Position numbers and translations under genes: made by a program
Part shown: piece after piece, positions 56,902-64,000 of the stretch
How the letters are laid out: every line of letters begins with the position of its first letter
Numbering within the stretch: the stretch's first letter is position 1
Source: Paenibacillus sp. BK033
Lineage (GTDB): Bacteria; Bacillota; Bacilli; Paenibacillales; Paenibacillaceae
Direction of reading: 5' to 3'
Assembly: GCF_004345425.1 (NCBI RefSeq)
Contig: NZ_SLVP01000001.1
Span: forward strand, 1,116,001 to 1,180,000
DNA length: 64,000 nucleotides
Notes under the pieces: model-generated
Databases searched by the model: none
What the model was told of the DNA's origin: nothing
Seen by the model: only the letters and a program-made list of their open reading frames with translations

Positions 56902-59153
56902 TTCAGCCGCAGTTCCTGCCGAATCCCGAACCGCGAAGAAAAAGGTTTCTGAACTGGCTTCGTGCACGAATAGGGATCCGGCTTGAATACGATAGTTCGC
57001 TTTGGCGTTCCGGTGCAGCAGGTCTTCTGATGTTTGGCTCCGCGGCAATTATAACCGTCGCTTTAGGCATGCCGACCGGCTTTGGCGCGGCAATCGACAT
57101 TGGGGCATTTGTGCTTGCCAATGCATTGGCTCTGTTGATCGCTTCTCAGCTTATAGCCATTATCTTGTCGCTGATGTATGTGCCGGTACCGCGTTTATTC
57201 GCCGGTTTTCTGCTTTATGTCGGCTTCGAGTGTTATTATATTTTGTATTATTCGGATTTTGAAATAATAAATTCGATCGTTTGCGCCGGAATCTATACCG
57301 TAATAGGCGCTGTTGTCGGAATACTGCTTGGCTGGTTCAGCCGAAGCCGCATACGGCTGATCTCCGGCATTGTGATTGCCGCTGTTACGGTTTCCGGCGT
57401 ATTTATATGGATTAAGGAGCCTTTTGGCGGCGGGCATGCGGCTGCCGTATTCGCGGGAGCGGAGGAGACGGGAGGTTCCGGCGTGGCGGTTATCGACGCC
57501 GATAACCCTGGTGAGCCTGGCAGCTTCGGCTATCGTTTCTTTACTTACGGCAGCGGAACCGACAAGAAGCGCAAGGAGTATGGTAAAAGCGCTGAGCTGA
57601 TCTCCTCATCCGTGGATGCTTCCGAGTACATCAAAAACTGGTATTGGATGAAGGAAAGGTTCTGGGGCTTTGACGAGGAGAAGCTGCCGCTGAACGGGCG
57701 GGTATGGATGCCCGACGGGGAGGGTCCTTTTCCTCTCGTGCTGATGGTTCATGGCAATCACCTGATGGAGGATTTCTCGGATGCAGGCTATGATTATTTG
57801 GGCAAGCTGCTTGCCAGCCGCGGGTATATCGCCGTCTCGGTAGACGAGAATTTCTTGAATTACTCGACTTGGTCGGGTATCCCGGATAATGATTTTAAAG
57901 TCAGAGCATGGATGCTGCTTAAGCATATTCAACAAATTCAAACGTTTAGCGAGAAATCGGATAGCGCTTTTTACAATAAAGTGGATTTCACGAATATCGC
58001 GCTTATCGGACATTCCCGCGGCGGCCAGGCTGTAGCAATGGCAGCCGACCGGGATGCCTGGTTCGCGGGCGACCGGACGCTTGACAGTCTCGATAAGCAG
58101 CAGGTTCACATCCGGACGGTAATTGCTCTAGCCCCAACGGATAAAGCCATCGATAACAAGTCGGCTAATCTGACCGACGTCAATTATCTGGTCTTGCAAG
58201 GGGCGCGTGACGGAGACGTGAACGACTTTTACGGAGACCGGCAATATATCCGGACTAGCTTTACAAAGGGTTCCGGTTACATGAAAGCGTCCGTGTATTT
58301 GTCCGAAGCGAATCACAGCCGGTTTAATACCGAGTGGGGAACGATGGACGAGCGTCCGCCTGGCGGCTTAATTCTAAGCCAGCGAGGAATGATGGAGCCG
58401 GCGGAGCAGCAGCAGGCTGCCAAGGTCTATGTATCCGCGTTCTTGGAGTCGACGCTGAACCATCGGGAAGAATATATCCCGTTGCTGCAGGACTACCGCA
58501 CGGGCCTCGATTGGCTGCCGGATTCCACGGCTTACGTATCCAGGTACGAGGACTCGAGCTTTGATAGGATTGCCCGGTACGACGAGGACCGAAACAAAAC
58601 AACGCTGCCGAAAGGCGGCAAGCTGGAAGGGTATAACCTGAAGTCCTGGGATGAGCTGGACGTGAAGGATCGGGATCACAATAATAAAGGAACGGTGGGT
58701 GCGCAGGTCGAATGGCTGGAGGACAGCTCTTATACCTTATCCTTAGCGGAGCCATTCCCGCTTGGAAGCGCGGCCGACAATAATCAGATGTTCACCTTCT
58801 CTCTAGCCAATCTGGCTTCGCAGCTTGACCCGGACCATCAGGATTCCATTCCGCAGATTCAGATTCAGTTGATGTCAACGGAAGGAGATACGATTATTCT
58901 TCCTCTGAATGCGTATATGCCGGTTCAGCAGCCATTCGTTACGACGTACACCATCATTCCCTTACTTGAGAAGACAATTAAAGGCGGGAAGTACAAGCAT
59001 GACACGGAATCGGTATTCCAGACATTCCGCATGCCGCTCGGCGACTTTGCTGAAGCCGTGGATCGCAAGGACTTATCGATCAGCCGGATCACATTCCGCT
59101 TTATTGGCGGTCCTGGAAAAATCATGCTTGATGATATCGGTTTGTCCAATTGA
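56886..59153 (+). CDS. Membrane-anchored alpha/beta hydrolase
   Basis: In the 755-residue protein, the first 180 residues hold about five membrane segments. Then comes an extracytoplasmic hydrolase with PLVLMVHGNHLMEDFSDAGY (oxyanion-type HGNH) and the nucleophile elbow GHSRGG (S377). A histidine may be in LSEANHSRFNT. A C-terminal beta-rich domain (about 565-755) follows the hydrolase. It overlaps the ABC ATPase by 16 bases, so the two are coupled. The substrate is unknown; an esterase/lipase or peptidase role is possible. Confidence 0.82.
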   Translation: MELELVQPQFLPNPEPRRKRFLNWLRARIGIRLEYDSSLWRSGAAGLLMFGSAAIITVALGMPTGFGAAIDIGAFVLANALALLIASQLIAIILSLMYVPVPRLFAGFLLYVGFECYYILYYSDFEIINSIVCAGIYTVIGAVVGILLGWFSRSRIRLISGIVIAAVTVSGVFIWIKEPFGGGHAAAVFAGAEETGGSGVAVIDADNPGEPGSFGYRFFTYGSGTDKKRKEYGKSAELISSSVDASEYIKNWYWMKERFWGFDEEKLPLNGRVWMPDGEGPFPLVLMVHGNHLMEDFSDAGYDYLGKLLASRGYIAVSVDENFLNYSTWSGIPDNDFKVRAWMLLKHIQQIQTFSEKSDSAFYNKVDFTNIALIGHSRGGQAVAMAADRDAWFAGDRTLDSLDKQQVHIRTVIALAPTDKAIDNKSANLTDVNYLVLQGARDGDVNDFYGDRQYIRTSFTKGSGYMKASVYLSEANHSRFNTEWGTMDERPPGGLILSQRGMMEPAEQQQAAKVYVSAFLESTLNHREEYIPLLQDYRTGLDWLPDSTAYVSRYEDSSFDRIARYDEDRNKTTLPKGGKLEGYNLKSWDELDVKDRDHNNKGTVGAQVEWLEDSSYTLSLAEPFPLGSAADNNQMFTFSLANLASQLDPDHQDSIPQIQIQLMSTEGDTIILPLNAYMPVQQPFVTTYTIIPLLEKTIKGGKYKHDTESVFQTFRMPLGDFAEAVDRKDLSISRITFRFIGGPGKIMLDDIGLSN

Positions 59154-59161
59154 ATTCACGA

Positions 59162-59192
59162 GAAAAGGCTCCCGCCGGGGAGCCTTTTTAAC
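59162..59192 (+). terminator. Rho-independent terminator
   Basis: The stem AAAGGCTCCC / GGGGAGCCTTTTT over GCC lies right after the hydrolase and just before the end of the convergent transporter gene, where it may serve both. Confidence 0.85.
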
Positions 59193-59195
59193 AAG

Positions 59196-59888
59196 TTAAT
59201 CTTCTTTGAAAGTAAGCCGCCTTGCTGCGTAAAGGAAAGGAGTGGAGAAAAGAGATACGATAAATTTAATGACATAGGTCGAGAGGAAGACCGAAAGCCA
59301 TACGCTTCCTTCCAGCGTTCCGGCAAATGCAATGGTGCAGAAGATAAGGGTATCAACGAATTGGCTGATCACCGTACTGCCGTTATTGCGGATCCAAAGC
59401 TGTCCCGGAGCAGGGAATACCCGTTTTAGTACGGAATAGATCTTCACGTCGAGAAATTGGCTGACGAAATACGCGCATAAGCTTCCGAGCGCAATTTGCG
59501 GCATTAGCCCAAATATCATGTGCAGGGCATCATTGGTGTCATGGGCAAGCTCGGAGCTGTCCGGGTTAAAGACAAGCGCCATCTGCATAATGATGGTTGA
59601 GGCAATCAGCGTAAAGAAGCCGAACCATACTGCTCTTTTGGCGGCACGCTCGCCATATTTCTCGTTGAGCAGATCGGATGCCAGGTAGATGGTGCCGTAC
59701 ATCGTGTTGCCAAGCGTAATGACGATATCGAAGGGCATTTCGACGGTTTTGACGACTTGCACATTCGCCAGTACGGTTGCCATGCCGATCCAGGCGTAGA
59801 CTCCCACGCGGCCGAACAACCGGTAAGAGATCAGAAATAAGGTAAAATGGACGAGCATAAATAGCGCGCCAAACCACAAATTAAACAT
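59196..59888 (-). CDS. Queuosine precursor transporter (YhhQ/VUT family)
   Basis: This 230-residue membrane protein has about six to seven helices. The family pattern is in NVQVVKTVEMPFDIVITLGN followed by TMYGTIYLASDLLNEKYGE, and FVDTLIFCTIAF. It likely imports preQ0/preQ1-type queuosine precursors. GGGAGG precedes the ATG on the minus strand; a longer frame to 59954 is not supported. It has its own minus-strand promoter. No preQ1 riboswitch was seen in the roughly 110 base leader. Confidence 0.85.
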   Translation of the reverse strand: MFNLWFGALFMLVHFTLFLISYRLFGRVGVYAWIGMATVLANVQVVKTVEMPFDIVITLGNTMYGTIYLASDLLNEKYGERAAKRAVWFGFFTLIASTIIMQMALVFNPDSSELAHDTNDALHMIFGLMPQIALGSLCAYFVSQFLDVKIYSVLKRVFPAPGQLWIRNNGSTVISQFVDTLIFCTIAFAGTLEGSVWLSVFLSTYVIKFIVSLFSTPFLYAARRLTFKED

Positions 59889-59982
59889 ATTGCCTCCCTG
59901 TAGGTCTTCATATGAAAGTATGCGATGCACGGTACTTGCAGCAGGGCATCGCAAGGTGTATGATGGATTTTCTGCCTTTGAT

Positions 59983-60011
59983 ATTATAATCGCTTGTTAT
60001 CAAGGGATCAA
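59983..60011 (-). promoter_or_regulatory. Sigma-A promoter of the queuosine transporter gene
   Basis: Read on the minus strand, TTGATC and TATAAT are separated by exactly 17 bases (GATCAA at 60006-60011 and ATTATA at 59983-59988 on the plus strand). They are about 95 bases before the start codon. Confidence 0.6.
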
Positions 60012-60020
60012 TACGGTCTG

Positions 60021-60147
60021 ACCGAAGGATGGACAGCCGCTTCACCTTGAATTCAAGCGTTTATAAGTTTTTTCTTATAAACAGGGCTTGAATTCTCCGG
60101 ATTGAAACGCGCTCTCCCGCCTAAGGATGGAACAGCCGCTTCACCTT
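60021..60147. repeat. TTTATAAG hairpin / GGATTGAAACGC repeat, copy 2 (with partial tandem)
   Basis: GAAGGATGGACAGCCGCTTC then ACCTTGA (60024-60050) is repeated as TAAGGATGGAACAGCCGCTT then CACCTTGA (60122-60149). Between them is a hairpin of GAATTCAAGC / GCTTGAATTC and GTTTATAAG / CTTATAAAC over TTTTTT, followed by CCGGATTGAAACGCGCTCTC. The same parts appear at 19479-19580. It lies upstream of helD. Confidence 0.75.
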
Positions 60148-60226
60148 GACAGGCAGATTTTGCTACAATGATAAACGAACTTTTTACCGTTATTCGCGTA
60201 ACTACGCTTGAAGGAGAGGATTAATC

Positions 60227-62551
60227 ATGCAGGACGAGCAGCGCATAGAGGAGCAGATGCGGATAGACCGCGTGATGCGGCTGATTCGCGGGCAGCTAGG
60301 CAAGCTGCTGCAAAGCTCCAGCGGTATGCGGGAAGATATCGTGGATATCCGCAAAAATTTCTGGGACGACGTTACGCTGAATTTCGAGGATGCGGCTGAA
60401 GCGGCCGAATCCGCCGCGAGCCTGAAGCAGCAGGCAGAGGTTCTTGCGGAGCGGGAGCATAGCCATAGACATGCATCGGAGCAGGTTAAGCTGCTTAGAA
60501 AGCTGGAGCAGAGCCCTTACTTCGGGCGGGTCGATTTTATAGAGAATGGCAGTGCGGAGGAAGAGCAAATTTACCTTGGCGTAGGCTCCCTGCTGGATGA
60601 GAGCGGTTCGAATTATTTGATTTACGACTGGCGTGCGCCGGTTTCGAGTCTCTACTATGATTATTCTCCGGGTCCGGCCCAATATGTTACGCCTGCCGGA
60701 TCGATAGAGGGCCGGATGACGCTTAAACGCCAATATGTCATTCGCCGCGGGCAAATTTCCGGAATGTTCGATACCGGCGTAACCATTGGAGACGAGCTGC
60801 TGCAGGAGGTGCTCGGCAAGCATTCGGATGCCCAGATGAAAAGTATTGTAGCCACGATTCAACGGGAACAAAATCAGATCATCCGCAATGAACGGGCAAG
60901 ACTGCTGATCGTTCAAGGGGCAGCCGGAAGCGGCAAAACCTCGGCGGCGCTTCAGCGCGTAGCCTACCTGTTATACCGTTACCGGGGATCGCTGCAAGCG
61001 GATCAAATCGTCTTGTTTTCCCCGAATCCGATGTTTAATAGTTATGTCGCCACGGTTCTTCCCGAGCTTGGCGAACAGAATATGCAGCAGACAACCTACC
61101 AGCAATACCTCGAACACCGTATTGGGCAATCGTTTGCGCTAGAGGACCCGTTTGCTCAGATGGAATATACGCTTGGAAGCATGGATGATCCGGATTACGA
61201 GACGCGGATCGCCTCCATTCGGCATAAGTCGGGCGCATCCTTTATGAAGGTGATTGAGCGTTATGTAGATACGCTTGGAGAATCCGGTTTATTTTTTAAA
61301 GCCATCAAATTCCGGGGACGGAAGCTGATTGCCGCGGAAGCTATTGAAGAGCATTTTTACAGCTTGGACAAAAGTTTCACGATTCCGAACCGGTTCAAGA
61401 TGACGGCTGACTGGCTGCTGAAGGAGCTGACCCGGCTAAGCAAGGCGGAACGGAAGAAGCAGTGGGTGGAAGACGAAATGGAGCTGCTGGACAAAGAGGC
61501 CTACATCCATGCGTTTAACGAATTGAGCCGCAAGGAACGTTATACCTCGGACTCCTTTGATGATTTTGACCGCGAAAAAGACGTACTGGCTACCATGATC
61601 GTCCAGGAAAGATTCAAACGTTTGCGGAGCCGCGTGAAGAAGCTAAGATTTGTCGACACGCAGACTTTATACCTGCGAATGTATGAGAGCGAGCACGCTC
61701 CTTGGCTTGTCGAAGAAAGTCGGAATGATTGGGAAGCGATCCGCAAGCTTACCGTAGACACGCTTAACCGTGGAATACTTACCTACGAAGACGCAACGCC
61801 TTACTTATATATGAAGGATTTAATTGAAGGCTTCCAAACCAATACATCGGTAAGGCATCTGTTTATCGATGAAGCGCAGGACTACTCGCCGTTCCAGTTC
61901 TACTATTTAAAAAGAGTTTTCCCCATGGCGAAAATGACGGCGCTTGGCGACCTGAACCAGTCAATCTTTGCGCATGCCGCTTTGGGGAACGGATTTGATC
62001 CGCTTGGAGAGCTGTACAGCAAGGAAGAGACTGAGACCATAGTACTGACCCGCAGCTATCGTTCGACAAAGCCGATTGTCGAATTTACGAGCAGGATGAT
62101 TGAAGGCGGAAGTCGAATCGTGCCGTTTAATCGCAACGGCGATGAGCCGACGGTATCGGTTGCTTCGGACGAATCGGAGCTGCACGGGATGATTTCGGAG
62201 CGTATCCGACTTCTGCGAGAAGAAGGCGCGAATTCGATTGCGGTCATTTGCAAGACGGCAGGGGAAAGCAGGATGGCTTACGAGGCATTGGAACCGAATT
62301 GTCCCGGAATGCGGCTGATCGAAAAAGAGACGGTAACCTTCGAGAACGGTACCGTCGTTATTCCGTCTTATTTGGCTAAAGGCGTGGAGTTTGATGCCGT
62401 TATTCTGTACAACGCTTCAAGCAGCGTTTACGGCAGAGAGAGCGAGCGCAAGCTATTCTATACGGCATGCACGCGAGCCATGCATGAGCTGCATCTCTAC
62501 TACCTCTCGGAACCGACGCCATTCTTGACGCAAGCTTTGCTTAAAAAATAA
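60227..62551 (+). CDS. helD: HelD, RNA polymerase-recycling helicase-like ATPase
   Basis: HelD removes RNA polymerase from DNA and helps recycling. The 774-residue protein matches B. subtilis HelD in length. It has an N-terminal coiled coil (about 1-95) that reaches into the polymerase channel. The Walker A GAAGSGKT (231-238), LFIDEAQDYSPFQFYYL, GDLNQSIFAHA and VLTRSYRSTKPI follow. Superfamily 1 motifs are complete. GAAGGAGAGG is upstream of the ATG. Confidence 0.94.
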   Translation: MQDEQRIEEQMRIDRVMRLIRGQLGKLLQSSSGMREDIVDIRKNFWDDVTLNFEDAAEAAESAASLKQQAEVLAEREHSHRHASEQVKLLRKLEQSPYFGRVDFIENGSAEEEQIYLGVGSLLDESGSNYLIYDWRAPVSSLYYDYSPGPAQYVTPAGSIEGRMTLKRQYVIRRGQISGMFDTGVTIGDELLQEVLGKHSDAQMKSIVATIQREQNQIIRNERARLLIVQGAAGSGKTSAALQRVAYLLYRYRGSLQADQIVLFSPNPMFNSYVATVLPELGEQNMQQTTYQQYLEHRIGQSFALEDPFAQMEYTLGSMDDPDYETRIASIRHKSGASFMKVIERYVDTLGESGLFFKAIKFRGRKLIAAEAIEEHFYSLDKSFTIPNRFKMTADWLLKELTRLSKAERKKQWVEDEMELLDKEAYIHAFNELSRKERYTSDSFDDFDREKDVLATMIVQERFKRLRSRVKKLRFVDTQTLYLRMYESEHAPWLVEESRNDWEAIRKLTVDTLNRGILTYEDATPYLYMKDLIEGFQTNTSVRHLFIDEAQDYSPFQFYYLKRVFPMAKMTALGDLNQSIFAHAALGNGFDPLGELYSKEETETIVLTRSYRSTKPIVEFTSRMIEGGSRIVPFNRNGDEPTVSVASDESELHGMISERIRLLREEGANSIAVICKTAGESRMAYEALEPNCPGMRLIEKETVTFENGTVVIPSYLAKGVEFDAVILYNASSSVYGRESERKLFYTACTRAMHELHLYYLSEPTPFLTQALLKK

Positions 62552-62559
62552 GTCAGCGA

Positions 62560-63138
62560 TTACCGGCCGTTGCGGACTTCCGGCCAGATATCGCTGACTG
62601 CAACCTGCAGCTCTCCTGCGATAAGCTCAGCCGTTAACCGGTTGGGCTTTTGTATATGTCCATTTCGCAGCTTGGAGATGGTCTGCAAGGAAATGTTCGT
62701 TGCGGCAGCCATCTGGTTGGCGCTGATATCCCGTTTGGCCATCCACATCTTAAGCCGTTTGGAAGAGTCGTAGACTTGCTTAATTGCCGTTAAAGGCTCT
62801 TCGTGCGCGTATCCGCTCTTATCCTCGTAGATGATCAGCGCATATCTGGCGTCATCCTGATCGGATACGGTTAAAGCCCGGAATTCCAGATGCACCGCAA
62901 TTTCTTCTTGCTTGGCGGATGTCAGGACGGTCTCCTGCGTAAAATGCAGGCTGATGTCGCATGGCAAATAGTTCGCAATTAGCAGCTCAAGGGACATTCC
63001 CTTCAGCTGCTCTTGTGTATATCCGGAAAGCCTGCAGAAGGCTTCATTCGTTTCGTGAATCGTTGTTTCTGCCTTCGATACTCGGACAAGCGTCATAGGC
63101 TGATCAAGTATTTGGAAGATTTGATAAAATGCTGTCAA
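62560..63138 (-). CDS. PAS domain plus Cro/CI-type HTH regulator
   Basis: In the 192-residue protein, residues about 8-110 form a PAS-like sensor (QPMTLVRVSKAETTIHETNE then AFCRLSGYTQEQLKGMSLEL). The C-terminal region about 135-185 is an Xre-type HTH (MAKRDISANQMAAATNISLQ then TISKLRNGH). TTG at 63138 is taken as start because AAGGGAGGAG lies just upstream. The longer frame to 63177 lacks a site. It ends eight bases after helD, convergent, with no terminator visible. The order sensor-then-HTH is unusual but seen in some Firmicutes. Confidence 0.8.
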   Translation of the reverse strand: MTAFYQIFQILDQPMTLVRVSKAETTIHETNEAFCRLSGYTQEQLKGMSLELLIANYLPCDISLHFTQETVLTSAKQEEIAVHLEFRALTVSDQDDARYALIIYEDKSGYAHEEPLTAIKQVYDSSKRLKMWMAKRDISANQMAAATNISLQTISKLRNGHIQKPNRLTAELIAGELQVAVSDIWPEVRNGR

Positions 63139-63424
63139 AGCTGCTCCTCCCTTAATTCCAAGCGCGCCAATGCACAAAATCGAGTATAAGCTTTACGCTT
63201 GTACTATACAATAGCTTTACTATATTTAACAAAATCGTCAAGAATAAATGCAGTTTGGTTTAATAAATTAAACTTGCTGGCATGAAACGGTTCAATCATG
63301 CGGAAGCTGGCATTTCTATGACAAAAAGGTAGAGTGTTAAGCTAACAGCGAGTTTTGTATGAATCTATGTTCTCGGGTAATATAAGAAAACGCAGGTTTG
63401 AAACATAGGGGGAAAACAGTCAAC

Positions 63425-63667
63425 ATGAAAACATGCGGGATCGATAATTGCTCCAAACCGATCAAGGCAAGAGACCTGTGCTCCATGCATCATCAACGAC
63501 TGATGAGGCATGGCGATCCTAATACCGTCATGCCCCGCAGGACAAAGAAACTGGTCAATTGCAGCTGGATCAATTGTACAAGTCAAGCCGTATCGAAAGG
63601 ACTTTGTGTCAAGCATTATTACATCAATCGCGTTTTAAAGAAAAATGAACAAAATGATGTAAGGTAA
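63425..63667 (+). CDS. Tandem Cys/His mini-protein (putative zinc fingers), 80 residues
   Basis: Two copies of a C-x4-C-x9-C-x2-H type unit are visible: CGIDNCSKPIKARDLCSMHH and CSWINCTSQAVSKGLCVKHY. Such units occur in phage HNH proteins and in small transcription-related proteins. The ATG at 63425 has GGGGGAAAA upstream; an in-frame ATG at 63398 has no ribosome site. The function is not known. It is a single small gene between the PAS-HTH regulator (divergent) and glgB. Confidence 0.7.
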   Translation: MKTCGIDNCSKPIKARDLCSMHHQRLMRHGDPNTVMPRRTKKLVNCSWINCTSQAVSKGLCVKHYYINRVLKKNEQNDVR

Positions 63668-63676
63668 TGTCACATC

Positions 63677-63722
63677 CATTTTCTGAAAATGGGGTGTTTA
63701 TTTTCATGAAAATATGTATAAT
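63677..63722 (+). promoter_or_regulatory. Putative glgB promoter with two tandem palindromes
   Basis: CATTTTC-T-GAAAATG (63677-63691) and TATTTTCATGAAAATA (63699-63714) are perfect palindromes that share the TTTTC..GAAAA core. They lie just before a TATAAT box (63717-63722). They look like two operator sites at the -35 region, where no good -35 box is present. Confidence 0.55.
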
Positions 63723-63803
63723 GAAGGTAACTCCCTATTTACCAGAAAATGAATCCTTTAACGCTACGGTACCATTCTAACCAAATGGAGGCGATTGTCG
63801 GAA

Positions 63804-64000
63804 ATGATTCAAACGGCACCATACGGCCTTCTGCTGAGCGATTTGTATCTGTTCAACAAAGGCTGCTCTCACCACAGTTACCGGTTCATGGGAGCGCATG
63901 TCATGGACTGGGACGGTAAAGATGGCGTCAGGTTTGCAGTGTGGGCTCCGCACGCCAGGGAGGTTCGGCTTGTTGGCCAGCATAACAACTGGGATGGTTC
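63804..64000 (+). CDS. glgB: 1,4-alpha-glucan branching enzyme (3' truncated by window edge)
   Basis: Only the first 65 residues are present: FNKGCSHHSYRFMGAHVMDW then GVRFAVWAPHAREVRLVGQH and NNWDG. This is the start of the N-terminal CBM48-type domain of glycogen branching enzymes. The ATG at 63804 has GGAGG 12 bases upstream; an in-frame TTG at 63795 is only three bases from it. Both are possible. A glycogen operon probably continues beyond the window. Confidence 0.88.
   Translation, partial: MIQTAPYGLLLSDLYLFNKGCSHHSYRFMGAHVMDWDGKDGVRFAVWAPHAREVRLVGQHNNWDG

Noticed and set aside
59889-59982. Possible preQ1 riboswitch before the queuosine transporter
   Set aside because: The leader lacks the A-rich tail and the conserved short stem of preQ1-I, and no preQ1-II layout was visible. 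Only a plain hairpin (GCGATG/CATCGC) is present.
60094-60115. GGATTGAAAC looks like the end of a CRISPR repeat
   Set aside because: There is no regular array of spacers; only single copies at 19.5 and 60.1 kb with different flanks, and no cas genes in the window.

Overview
The window looks like the chromosome of an endospore-forming Gram-positive of the Paenibacillus type (order Bacillales, family Paenibacillaceae). The evidence is sporulation genes (gpr, spoIIP, yqxA, yqfC, yqfD), strong AGGAGG ribosome binding sites, a CIRCE-controlled hrcA-grpE-dnaK-dnaJ operon, a glycyl T-box, and a gene order that largely follows the Bacillus subtilis gpr-to-yqfO region. The RNase P RNA has class A (ancestral) features rather than the class B form of Bacillus itself. 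The genus assignment is inference from gene order and protein content.

Layout. 1-2.5 kb: sporulation block (end of gpr, spoIIP, yqxA). 2.6-6.5 kb: lepA, hemW and a GNAT acetyltransferase. 6.6-11.8 kb: heat-shock operon. 11.9-16.3 kb: two small proteins, prmA, a site-2 protease homologue, rsmE and mtaB (translation modification). 16.4-29.1 kb: a block that separates mtaB from rpsU, which lie close together in B. subtilis. It holds a NUDIX hydrolase, a Na/Pi cotransporter, an RlmI-type rRNA methyltransferase, addB-addA, three unrecognised proteins and a HIT protein. 29.1-51.7 kb: rpsU, yqeY, nfeD, floA, a small membrane protein, yqfC, yqfD, phoH, pgpH, ybeY, dgkA, cdd, era, yqzL, recO, T-box-glyQ-glyS, yqfL, yaiI, dnaG, sigA, a membrane protein, trmK and the Nif3-like yqfO. 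51.7-52.2 kb: rnpB. 52.2-64 kb is more accessory: dispersed repeats, a membrane-anchored subtilase, ypuI, a DUF1540 protein, a two-helix membrane protein, an ABC ATPase overlapping a membrane-bound alpha/beta hydrolase, a queuosine-precursor transporter, helD, a PAS-plus-HTH regulator, a tandem Cys/His mini-protein, and the start of glgB.

The genes are mostly housekeeping: protein folding and heat shock, ribosome and tRNA modification, recombination and repair (AddAB, RecO), replication priming (DnaG) and transcription (SigA, HelD). Dense packing and start/stop overlaps indicate long operons.

The least explained content is intergenic. (i) A 40-43 bp leader cassette with small hairpins runs straight into the Shine-Dalgarno of hemW, grpE and dnaK. 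It is present once, about 1.3 times and three times. (ii) A family of long imperfect hairpins built around GGGTAT(C/T) arms lies at 4.5, 7.8 and 52.2 kb. (iii) A roughly 100 bp repeat with a TTTATAAG hairpin and a GGATTGAAACGC core lies at 19.5 and 60.1 kb. (iv) A four-copy, head-to-head arrangement of a 20 bp motif follows rnpB. There is also a compact promoter-plus-terminator unit at 19.35-19.47 kb that could encode a small RNA. No CRISPR array, insertion sequence, prophage, tRNA or rRNA gene was recognised.
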